Shown here piece by piece: positions 29,735 to 37,581 of a DNA stretch of 37,581 nt. Numbering within the stretch: position 1 is the stretch's first letter; each line of letters begins with the position of its first letter. The translations under genes and the position numbers were made by a program. Under the pieces are notes generated by a model. The model was not told the DNA's origin, did not search any database, and was given only the letters and a program-made list of their open reading frames with translations. This DNA is from a virus: the IMG/VR virus record IMGVR_UViG_3300034520_000247, positions 1 through 37,581 of that record, one strand, 5' to 3'.

Positions 29735-31801
29735 ATGGTGGCAAGGGATGCTAATACTGTAATTGCAAGAATAGGACTTGATGATAGAGGATTCCAAGAG
29801 GGTGTATCTAAAATACAAAGAAGCTTAAAGGTTGTTCAAAGTGAATTTGCTGCGGCATCAACAAAACTTGGGGACTTTGGAAATTCAACAGAAGGATTAA
29901 AACTTAAAGCAGATAGTTTAAATAGGCAGATTGAACTTCAAAAAGATAAAGTAGCAGCATTAGAGAAGGCATATAAAGAAAGTGTTGATGCAAAGGGCGA
30001 AGATGCCAAGGCTACTGAAAATTTAAAAATTAAACTTAATTATGCAACAGCAGAACTTAATAAAATGGAACAAGAACTTAAAAATACAACTAAAGAGCTT
30101 AAAGAAAAAAGCTCTGCTTGGTATAAATTGTCCCAAAGTATGAATAGTGCAGGAGAGAAGATGAAGTCGATAGGAGATAATATGTCATCAATAGGAAGTA
30201 AACTTACAACAGCAGTAACACTACCTCTTGTAGGAATTGGGACGGCTGCTACAAAAATGGCTATGGATGCTGTTGAATCTGAAAACCTCTTTGAAGTTTC
30301 AATGGGTGCTATGGCAGATGAGGCAAGAAAATGGTCAGAGGAAACATCAAAGGCCCTTGGACTTAATGCATATAATGTAAGAAAAAATGTAGCAACATAC
30401 AATTCAATGCTAACAAGTATGGGCTTGACATCACAGGAAGCATTAAAAATGTCAGAGGGGCTTACTCAGCTTTCCTATGATATGGCTTCATTTTACAATC
30501 TAAAACCAGAAGAGGCATTTGAAAAATTAAAGTCTGGAATATCGGGTGAAGCTGAGCCATTAAAGGCTTTAGGAATATTAGTTAACGATAACACTATAAA
30601 AACCTATGCATACACTCATGGAATAGCAAAACAAGGCGAAGCATTAACTGAACAGCAAAAGGTGATGGCAAGATACGGGGTAATTATGGAATCAACTAAA
30701 AATGCTCAGGGCGACCTTGCAAGAACCATGGACTCTCCAACCAATAAACTTAGGGTTATGAAAGAGCAGGCAGAGCAGCTTGGTATTCAATTTGGACAGA
30801 TTCTAATACCAGTTCTTGAAAAGTTAATAGGAGTAATAAAGCCATTAATGGATAAATTTCAAGGGATGACAAAAGAACAGCAGGAGATGATTGTAAAAAT
30901 AGGGCTAATTGTTGCAGCAGTAGGGCCTGTAATTGGAATTATTGGTAAGGTAATAAGCATAGCAGGTACTCTTTCAACTGTAATAGGAAGTGTATCAGGG
31001 GCAATGGCAACAGCAGGTGGTGCATCTGCTGCTTTAGGAGGTGCTTTTGCTTCATTAACTGGGCCTGTTGGAATTGCTGCTATGGCTATTGCAGGTATTA
31101 TTGCAGTTGGAGTCTTACTAATTAAAAATTGGGATAGTATAAAAGAATCTATAAACAATTTAAAAGAAAACATTGCATCAAAATTTAACTCTATAAAAGA
31201 AAATATATCAAACGCATGGGAAAATGTAAAAACTAAAACATCTAATGTATGGGGAAGCATTAAAAACACAATAAATGAACATGGAGGTGGGATAAAAGGA
31301 ATTATAGGAACTTATATTGAAGGCTATAAAGCAGTTTGGGGCAAGGGTTTTGACTTTATAAACAGCATAACAGGTGGAAAATTGGGAGAGGTTTTTGAAA
31401 AAATAAAAAGTATAGCAATTTCTATTAAAGAAAAGTTATCTGATATGTTTGATTTTAAAATACCTAAAATAAAGCTGCCGCATTTTTCGATAAAAGGTGA
31501 ATTTAGCTTAAAACCACCGAGTGTTCCTTACTTAGAAGTTAATTGGTATGCAAGCGGGGGAATCTTTACAAGACCGAGTATAATTGGTGTCGGAGAGGCA
31601 GGAAGTGAGGCTGTTTTACCAATTGATAGATTAGATGAAATTATGGCAAGAGCAATTGAAAAGGCAAAAGGAAATAATAGTGGAGGTTTAACTTTACACA
31701 TACAGAACTTTTACAATAATTCAGATAAAGATATAGAACACCTTGCATATGAACTTGAATTTTATAGACAGCGTATTTCACTTGGAAGGGGTGGGAGGTA
31801 A
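29735..31801 (+). CDS. Tail tape measure protein
   Basis: The 688-aa protein has a long N-terminal coiled coil (~1-140), the tape-measure core with WSEETSKALGLNAYNVRKNVA and TQLSYDMASFYNLKPEEAFEKLKSG, a hydrophobic Gly/Ala-rich segment (~385-465) with membrane-like helices, and a C-terminal region with VGEAGSEAVLPIDRL typical of the family. It sets tail length and may help DNA entry. AGGTGAG lies directly before ATG 29735; GTG 29738 is another possible start. Its length suggests a short tail. Confidence 0.92.
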   Translation: MVARDANTVIARIGLDDRGFQEGVSKIQRSLKVVQSEFAAASTKLGDFGNSTEGLKLKADSLNRQIELQKDKVAALEKAYKESVDAKGEDAKATENLKIKLNYATAELNKMEQELKNTTKELKEKSSAWYKLSQSMNSAGEKMKSIGDNMSSIGSKLTTAVTLPLVGIGTAATKMAMDAVESENLFEVSMGAMADEARKWSEETSKALGLNAYNVRKNVATYNSMLTSMGLTSQEALKMSEGLTQLSYDMASFYNLKPEEAFEKLKSGISGEAEPLKALGILVNDNTIKTYAYTHGIAKQGEALTEQQKVMARYGVIMESTKNAQGDLARTMDSPTNKLRVMKEQAEQLGIQFGQILIPVLEKLIGVIKPLMDKFQGMTKEQQEMIVKIGLIVAAVGPVIGIIGKVISIAGTLSTVIGSVSGAMATAGGASAALGGAFASLTGPVGIAAMAIAGIIAVGVLLIKNWDSIKESINNLKENIASKFNSIKENISNAWENVKTKTSNVWGSIKNTINEHGGGIKGIIGTYIEGYKAVWGKGFDFINSITGGKLGEVFEKIKSIAISIKEKLSDMFDFKIPKIKLPHFSIKGEFSLKPPSVPYLEVNWYASGGIFTRPSIIGVGEAGSEAVLPIDRLDEIMARAIEKAKGNNSGGLTLHIQNFYNNSDKDIEHLAYELEFYRQRISLGRGGR

Positions 31802-32505
31802 TGCTTAGCTTTAATTTTGCAGGGAAAGATAGTTGTTTAGACTATGGTATTTTAATAACTTCAAGGCCTACTATCCCATCACCTAAAAGAAGAGTTTCGT
31901 ATATTGATATTCCAGGTAGAGATTCAAGTTTAAGATATGATGAAGGAACCTATGAGGATATTACTATTGTCGTTGAATGTTCAATAACAGGAGAAAATAT
32001 TATTCTAAAAATAGATGAAATAACTGCATGGCTTTTTAATTCAGGAGAGAGTGATTTAATATTTTCATTCCAGAATGATAAAAAGTATATAGCTCAGGTT
32101 GTAAATTCAATAGAGTTTAAACAGGTTTTAAGGTATTCTTCAAAATTTATAATCATATTTAATTGTAGGCCATTTAAATATGCAGTTTCAAACAACGTAA
32201 TTACAATAACTCAAAATGGAACTAATTTAATAAATCCAGGAACGATATATAGTTTACCTAAAATTTATGTTTATGGCTCAGGAGATATAACATTTAAAGT
32301 TAATAGTGATGAATTAAAAATTAATAGTCTGCAGAATAAAATAATTATAGATTCTACACTCTATGACTGCTATGATGATGACCTTAACAACTTAAATTCA
32401 AAAGTTAGTGGAACCCTTCCAGTATTAAAAGTGGGTAACAATATCATAGAATGGACAGGAAATGTATCAAAGGTTGAGATCTTACCTAACTGGCGGTGGT
32501 TGTAG
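31801..32505 (+). CDS. Distal tail protein (Dit)
   Basis: The 234-aa protein (YGILITSRPTIPSPKRRV, YIDIPGRDSSLRYDEGTYED) is a Sipho_tail/Dit-type protein that forms the hexameric hub at the tail tip. It overlaps the tape measure stop by one base (TAATG) and precedes the Tal-like gene. Confidence 0.88.
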   Translation: MLSFNFAGKDSCLDYGILITSRPTIPSPKRRVSYIDIPGRDSSLRYDEGTYEDITIVVECSITGENIILKIDEITAWLFNSGESDLIFSFQNDKKYIAQVVNSIEFKQVLRYSSKFIIIFNCRPFKYAVSNNVITITQNGTNLINPGTIYSLPKIYVYGSGDITFKVNSDELKINSLQNKIIIDSTLYDCYDDDLNNLNSKVSGTLPVLKVGNNIIEWTGNVSKVEILPNWRWL

Positions 32506-34400
32506 TGATTTGTGTTTATGACAAGAAAACTAAAAAGGGTGAATTTGAAAATATAGGACTTGGTGTTTTAGACGAGTGTATAGTAGCTGAAATAACAGAA
32601 GAACTAAATGGTGAATACAGTTTATATTTAGAATATCCAGCAAACTCTAAAAAAGCTAATTACTTAGTTGAGTTTAATATTATAAAGGCAAATGGACAGC
32701 TATTCCGCATATATAAGGTAGAAAGAGAAGTTGAAAAAATAGGGAAAATAAAGGTATGGGCAAGGCATATATTTTACGACCTTGCTTTTTATTTTATAGA
32801 AGCGGCAACACTTGTTAATGCAAATATGAAAGAAGCAATAGAAGGAACTATCCCACCTGAAGCACAGGCAGTTTTTAAATTTACAGCACCAGAGGAGAAC
32901 ATTTATCCATTTAGTATAAGGAATGTAAATGCACTTGAAGATTTCTTTAAAATACTTCAATATTATGGCGGAGAAGTGAAAAGAGATAATTTTAATATTG
33001 AAATACTTAAGCAATTAGGAACTAATTCAGGGATATTAATAAAGTATGGTAAGAACATAAAAGGAATGAGGGCCATAATTGATACTAATAATTTTGCAAC
33101 AAAGGTGTATCCAATAGGGAAAGATAATTTAGTTCTTCCTGAAAGATATATTGAAGCTGAAGGTGATGTTGCTAAGATTTTATCATATCCAATAGTTAAA
33201 AAAGTTGAATTTGATACAGGAGATGTGGATGAATTAAGAAACTTAGCGAAGGAATATATAAAGCAAGCATCAAATCCATTTGTAAATATAGAAGTGGACT
33301 TTCTAGAGCTTTCTAAGATAAAAGAATATGAAAACTTTAAAAGCCTTACAGAAGTTAATCTTGGTGATGAGGTTGAAGTTAAGCATGAACTATTAGGAAT
33401 TACAGCAAAGCTCAGGGTTATAAAGAAAAGAATTGACCTTTTAAATCCTTTAAATACAAAAATTGAATTAGGCAATCCATTAAATACAATAATTGAAAAA
33501 TTAGATTTTGATTTAATGCTTGAAAAGATTGATAGTAAAATATCGGGCTCACAAAACCAATTAATACTAAAGAGAAATACAGATACTATAAATATTTCAG
33601 CTACAAAATATCAAGCTATGATAATAGGTTTTTCAGTATCAGCAGATACAAACTTAACAGCAAATATTGTAATTTCGGGAAAGGCAAGCTCTGATTTAAC
33701 ATTAAGTATTTTCTTTTCGTTGGATAACAAATATTATGATTTAAAGCCAGTTCAAAAGGTAGCAGCAGGGGATAATATAATAAATGTTACACTGCCAATG
33801 CCGCAGGTTACAGCAGGACAGCATTCTTTTATTATTGAAATGCAGACTACAAATGGAACATTTACTATTGAAAAAAACAATCTTCAGGTAACAATTGAAG
33901 GTAGAAACCTTGAAGGCGGATTAAGCCCTAAACTTCCAAGAGCAGAAGTTATACAAACATTTTTATATGAATTATTTCTGGGTAAGATAGAACTTCAAAA
34001 GCAAAATATAGTCCTTACAAGTGTTCAAAAACTAATAAATGATATTAAACCTGACATAGCACAGACAAATTCATATGCTGATTACTTGGCTAAATCATTG
34101 GAATGTTTGATAGATATAAATATTTCAAAAGCATCTGTTGGAATATCAGAAACTTTTTCAAGATATAAAATGTCTGATTATGATTTTGACAGCTGGATTA
34201 ATTTTGACTTGGATTTTGAAAAACAGACAGATGGAACATATATAAGTTATGAAAGAGCAACAATTAAGGAATTAGAATATATAAATCAAGGAATTTTTGA
34301 AAGCACATTAGGGAATGGTGTAATTTATGGTGTCAATCTTGCAAATAGAGAAGAATATAACAGTTTAGTTTCATTAAACGCAACAATAAAGGAAGTATAG
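32505..34400 (+). CDS. Tail-associated (Tal-like) minor structural protein
   Basis: The 631-aa protein starts at GTG 32505, overlapping the Dit stop; the GTG at 32496 lacks spacing. The N-terminal ~350 residues match the phage minor structural/Prophage_tail (Gp44-like) pattern: ECIVAEITEELNGEYSLYLEYP, FRIYKVEREV, VNLGDEVEVKHELLGI. Residues ~365-475 look like a beta-sandwich, and the rest is helical. It forms the tip baseplate and may carry receptor or wall-degrading functions at its C-terminus; no peptidase motif is evident. Confidence 0.83.
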   Translation: MICVYDKKTKKGEFENIGLGVLDECIVAEITEELNGEYSLYLEYPANSKKANYLVEFNIIKANGQLFRIYKVEREVEKIGKIKVWARHIFYDLAFYFIEAATLVNANMKEAIEGTIPPEAQAVFKFTAPEENIYPFSIRNVNALEDFFKILQYYGGEVKRDNFNIEILKQLGTNSGILIKYGKNIKGMRAIIDTNNFATKVYPIGKDNLVLPERYIEAEGDVAKILSYPIVKKVEFDTGDVDELRNLAKEYIKQASNPFVNIEVDFLELSKIKEYENFKSLTEVNLGDEVEVKHELLGITAKLRVIKKRIDLLNPLNTKIELGNPLNTIIEKLDFDLMLEKIDSKISGSQNQLILKRNTDTINISATKYQAMIIGFSVSADTNLTANIVISGKASSDLTLSIFFSLDNKYYDLKPVQKVAAGDNIINVTLPMPQVTAGQHSFIIEMQTTNGTFTIEKNNLQVTIEGRNLEGGLSPKLPRAEVIQTFLYELFLGKIELQKQNIVLTSVQKLINDIKPDIAQTNSYADYLAKSLECLIDINISKASVGISETFSRYKMSDYDFDSWINFDLDFEKQTDGTYISYERATIKELEYINQGIFESTLGNGVIYGVNLANREEYNSLVSLNATIKEV

Positions 34401-34410
34401 GGGTGATTAT

Positions 34411-35568
34411 ATGGGGATAGTTCAAACACCAGCACAGCCTAAAGGAAACAGTGGGATGACACTCTTTGGAACAAGCAATGATGATACAACAGTAACACTC
34501 CCGGATATGGGTTTTGACTTTAAATATAACGGTTCAGTTGTAAGGCAATTAAGAACATCAGGTAACTCTTGGGTAGGTTTTGGTTCAGCAACAGAGCATC
34601 TAAAAATAAATAGAAGAGATGCAAGTTATAATAAACTATATTATGCTTTAGAAATTGAAGGTGGAAAGAAAACTTTCAGAATAAGGTGGGAAGGGAACGC
34701 ATCATATTCTAATTGGAATGCTAACGATTTAATTTGGGAATTGACCTTATTTGAAACAGGCGTTATTAGACTTGTAATTGAAAAAATACCAAATAGTGGG
34801 ACAAATAGTTTTGACAACCCTAATGTAGGAACGCAAACTTTAACATTAAGCAATGGGGCATCTTTAATATTTTTTCCTGGGACAGCTGACGGCAAAAATT
34901 ATACGATATACTACAATTCAAATTATATTCCAATGAATGAAAAATACCTTATGGTTGATGATGATGGGGTAAAAACTTATTCTGGTGGTTCATGGAGCAA
35001 AATTGGTGATTTACCTCTAACTGAAGAAATGTTTTTAAGTTTTGGATTAGATAATATTCCACAAAGTTATTCAGGAATTTTAGGAAATCCAAAGCTTTAT
35101 TATTATTCGGATAACGATACTAAAAAAGCAAATCCTACCAAATACATTTTAGAAACAAAGGAAGTTGTAACAAGTAAGTCTAAATTAATAAAACAAAAGA
35201 CAGATTTTATAATACCATCAGGTAAAAACATCTCAAGCATAACAGTTGATGCAAGTTTTGTAAGAAGAGATGCAAATGGCAATCCTATCTCAACAAATGG
35301 AGTGATTAGATTAGCAATAAGCTTTGATAGTGGAGTTTCATATTATACTTATAACCAAACAAGTGGTGCATTTGAGGTAATTGATATCAATGATATTAAT
35401 CAATTTTTAAATCAAGGCATAGATGTAAACAACACAAATCAATTAAACATGGATTTATTAAACCAGTTATTGACCGAAAACAGAACCATTAGATTTGCAT
35501 ATTTGCTTAATAAGCCTACATTAGACGATGTATGTAAGCTGAAGAAAATAAAAATAATGTTTGCATAA
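34411..35568 (+). CDS. Tail-tip/fibre protein, unknown family
   Basis: The 385-aa protein is beta-rich with many Asn, Ser, Thr and Gly residues. A lectin-like N-terminal part (residues ~15-175) holds GFDFKYNGSVVRQLRTSGNS and IRLVIEKIP-type strands. Position after the Tal-like gene and composition suggest receptor binding. No catalytic motif. AGGGGTGATTAT precedes ATG 34411. Confidence 0.65.
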   Translation: MGIVQTPAQPKGNSGMTLFGTSNDDTTVTLPDMGFDFKYNGSVVRQLRTSGNSWVGFGSATEHLKINRRDASYNKLYYALEIEGGKKTFRIRWEGNASYSNWNANDLIWELTLFETGVIRLVIEKIPNSGTNSFDNPNVGTQTLTLSNGASLIFFPGTADGKNYTIYYNSNYIPMNEKYLMVDDDGVKTYSGGSWSKIGDLPLTEEMFLSFGLDNIPQSYSGILGNPKLYYYSDNDTKKANPTKYILETKEVVTSKSKLIKQKTDFIIPSGKNISSITVDASFVRRDANGNPISTNGVIRLAISFDSGVSYYTYNQTSGAFEVIDINDINQFLNQGIDVNNTNQLNMDLLNQLLTENRTIRFAYLLNKPTLDDVCKLKKIKIMFA

Positions 35569-35580
35569 GAGGGTGGTAAT

Positions 35581-37248
35581 TTGAGAGAAGTTATTTCATA
35601 CAATAAAGACTTTTTAAGTAACACAGTTTTTAAAGAAACAAAACTGAAAGATGACAGAGGGATAAAAGGAAAAGTATTAGTTGAATTATTTGATGCAAAA
35701 ACAAATAAAAAAGTAAAGGAAGCATACACTGAGAACATTATTCCTGACCTCTTTTTTAAGGACATATTTTTAAGGCATTTTGCAGGAGGAATAATGGGAA
35801 TAAATAACAGAAGCCAAGATCAATTTAATAATAGTTTTGAATGTATATATCTTACTGACTCCACAAAACCTGAATCGTCAAACACAGAAAAAGTAACGGG
35901 AAATATAATAGGATATGCTTATAGAAATACTGAGTATTCAGGAACGGATACTTTAAGAGGGACAATAAATAAGTTAGAAAGTAAAATGGAAATACTTAAT
36001 GGGAAAATAAGGGCTACATTTGTATTTGACTTTCCAACACATGCTGCTAATGGAAGATTCGAATCTATATATTGGGGAGCTGAGCCTTCGAAAAGAGAAA
36101 AATTTTATATAGGACCACCCATATTTGGAAGAAATAATGGAGATGGAACTATCTATGCAAAACAAAATTTTTATAAAGAGAAATATTGGGCAATTTATTA
36201 TATATTTTATAGCGGTGGTTATGGTAGCTTTAGGAGAACATTAAGATTTACAGATTACCATAAAGGATATGCATACTGCGATGCAACTATAACAAGTGCA
36301 ACTAATACAACCTATATTCAATATCCCGATGATTTAAAAGGACATCAGATTTATCTGCCGTTTGATTTAAATCTAGACTACTATGTGGATTTTTCGAAAG
36401 CGATTAAATTACTTAATTCTTCTGGTGGAGCGTTTCCTGCAGGAGAATTAAATGATGTTGTTCCTGTATATAAAGAAAATGGAGAAATAGATTATTTTGT
36501 AGGATTTTACACATATTATAGCTACCCAAATCAATATATAAAAATTTACAAATGGAGTAATGTAGGGGTATTATTGTCAACTGTTGGCCCTATAAATTTA
36601 ACAACAACTTTTAAAGACGCATATAATACGAATTTTAGTTATGTTGGCTATACATTAAACCCAATAATGACAGGTGATGGATATATAGAGGTTTATGGAT
36701 ACAATTCAAGACAAGATCCACAAAATAATAATGAATATGTATATACGAACAGATTATTAAGATTAGATCTAAATGGCAATTTAATAAGTGAGTTAAACTT
36801 AAAACCTAAGATAGGAAGTTCAACATGGTTTGCCTCTAAAGGAATGAATAGTGGAAATGTTGAAAGAAGATGCTATATAGGGAATATAATTTACAGAACA
36901 AAAAATAGAATATATTTACAATATTATGGAACACAGGGTGGAGCAGGATTTTATCAAGTAATAACTCCTGAAGGCAATCTGGTGGAAGCATATAGAGAAT
37001 ATCTTTATTATGAAGACTATTCAGATTCAACTGCATACCCAATAATAGGGACTGATAAGTTTATTTCAATGTATAGATATTCCAACAATGATTATGTATA
37101 TTTTGGAATTTATTATTTAGCAACGTCAAAACCCTGTGGAGCTCATACAAAGCTTGCTCAGCCAGTTGAAAAAACGGATGCAAATACAATGAAGGTCCAA
37201 TATACATTTGAGATAGACTTAATAGATTTTGCTTTTGATTATTATTAA
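35581..37248 (+). CDS. Tail fibre/receptor-binding-like protein, unknown family
   Basis: The 555-aa protein starts at TTG 35581 after AGAGGGTGG. The N-terminal ~120 residues (KVLVELFDAKTNKKVKEAYTENII) may anchor to the tail; the rest is rich in Tyr, Asn and Gly with repeated beta segments (YYIFYSGGYG, YVGFYTYYSYPNQYIKIYKW), suggesting a beta-propeller or fibre-like receptor-binding domain. It is the last structural gene before the lysis genes. No family is recognised. Confidence 0.65.
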   Translation: MREVISYNKDFLSNTVFKETKLKDDRGIKGKVLVELFDAKTNKKVKEAYTENIIPDLFFKDIFLRHFAGGIMGINNRSQDQFNNSFECIYLTDSTKPESSNTEKVTGNIIGYAYRNTEYSGTDTLRGTINKLESKMEILNGKIRATFVFDFPTHAANGRFESIYWGAEPSKREKFYIGPPIFGRNNGDGTIYAKQNFYKEKYWAIYYIFYSGGYGSFRRTLRFTDYHKGYAYCDATITSATNTTYIQYPDDLKGHQIYLPFDLNLDYYVDFSKAIKLLNSSGGAFPAGELNDVVPVYKENGEIDYFVGFYTYYSYPNQYIKIYKWSNVGVLLSTVGPINLTTTFKDAYNTNFSYVGYTLNPIMTGDGYIEVYGYNSRQDPQNNNEYVYTNRLLRLDLNGNLISELNLKPKIGSSTWFASKGMNSGNVERRCYIGNIIYRTKNRIYLQYYGTQGGAGFYQVITPEGNLVEAYREYLYYEDYSDSTAYPIIGTDKFISMYRYSNNDYVYFGIYYLATSKPCGAHTKLAQPVEKTDANTMKVQYTFEIDLIDFAFDYY

Positions 37249-37263
37249 GAAAGGATGATTAAT

Positions 37264-37581
37264 ATGAAAAACAACACAATACAGTTAATCTCTGCTACCT
37301 TAGGTGGCTATTTAGGATATTTTTTAGGAGGTCTTGATGGGTTTATGTATGCACTTGTAACCTTTGTGGTTATTGATTATATAACAGGGGTTATGGTAGC
37401 GGTACTTGAGAGGAAACTCTCAAGCGAGATAGGATTTAGGGGCATTTTTAAAAAGGTTCTTATTTTTATCATAGTTGGAATAGGGAATATAATCGATGTT
37501 AATGTAATAAAAAGCGGTAGTGCAGTTCGCACCGCCGTTATTTTTTTCTACATTTCAAACGAAGGAATAAGCATAATTGAA
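37264..37581 (+). CDS. Phage holin (toxin-secretion/lysis family), 3' end beyond the window
   Basis: The visible 106 residues are a holin of the toxin secretion/phage lysis type: an N-terminal hydrophobic pair (ATLGGYLGYFLGGLDGFMYA), then FVVIDYITGVMVAV with the DYxTG motif, ERKLSSEIGFRGIFKK and a further membrane segment. It forms the membrane lesion for lysis. GAAAGGATG precedes ATG 37264. The frame is still open at the window edge; an endolysin gene is expected next. Confidence 0.88.
   Translation, partial: MKNNTIQLISATLGGYLGYFLGGLDGFMYALVTFVVIDYITGVMVAVLERKLSSEIGFRGIFKKVLIFIIVGIGNIIDVNVIKSGSAVRTAVIFFYISNEGISIIE

Noticed and set aside
1-37581. tRNA, rRNA or insertion sequences
   Set aside because: No cloverleaf, ribosomal segment, transposase or terminal inverted repeats were seen on either strand.

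Overview
The window is low-GC DNA from a Firmicute, most likely a spore-forming member of the Clostridia. The evidence is the AT-rich codon use, strong AGGAGG-type ribosome binding sites, frequent TTG/GTG starts, and a Spo0E-like sporulation gene. No rRNA, tRNA, CRISPR array or transposase is visible. Species cannot be assigned. Families were recognised by eye from motifs; no database search was possible.

Positions 1-4400 look like a host defence or accessory locus. They hold the C-terminal part of a type I restriction HsdR subunit (cut by the window edge), a SEC-C zinc-motif protein, a decayed minus-strand ImmA/IrrE-type fragment, and a 622-aa ImmA/IrrE metallopeptidase with a C-terminal HTH. 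A terminator-rich gap (4388-4741) separates this from a prophage running to the right edge. No integrase, repressor or att site is visible, so the prophage ends are not defined.

The early and replication module (4742-13972) is co-oriented. In order it carries an HTH regulator, a small protein, an AntA/AntB-KilAC antirepressor, an SNF2-like helicase, a VRR-NUC nuclease, a Cas4-like nuclease fused to a Sak4-like RecA-fold ATPase, a DUF669 SSB-like protein, a family B DNA polymerase and a primase-helicase. Two repeat clusters flank the primase gene: TTTGGTA boxes at 11413-11575, and 11-bp/9-bp TTCAAGAT iterons beside an AT-only tract at 13521-13697. The second is the best origin candidate.

The switch region (14000-16190) has two paralogous DUF1492/ArpU-like regulators. 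Each ends in 10-bp GCCACTAAAA-type repeats placed exactly 24 bp before a -10 box, with an intrinsic terminator just downstream. Small Cys-rich proteins, an HNH endonuclease and a GC-rich cos-like segment follow.

The packaging and morphogenesis module (16188-37581) is a siphovirus-type, HK97-fold set: ParB-methyltransferase, terS, terL, portal, protease, capsid, connectors, tail tube, frameshifted tail chaperone, tape measure, Dit, Tal-like protein, two tail-tip or fibre proteins and a holin cut by the window edge. Three extra genes interrupt it: a Spo0E-like protein (19389-19562), a stand-alone HsdR-N-type nuclease (21259-22485) and an endonuclease/exonuclease/phosphatase-fold enzyme (28474-29142). 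Each has its own terminator, and two have convincing promoters. They look like moron cargo. Two near-identical promoter/hairpin/RBS cassettes (17428-17483 and 17756-17809) control two further small genes and resemble the T4 lysozyme-type design in which only locally started mRNA is freely translated.
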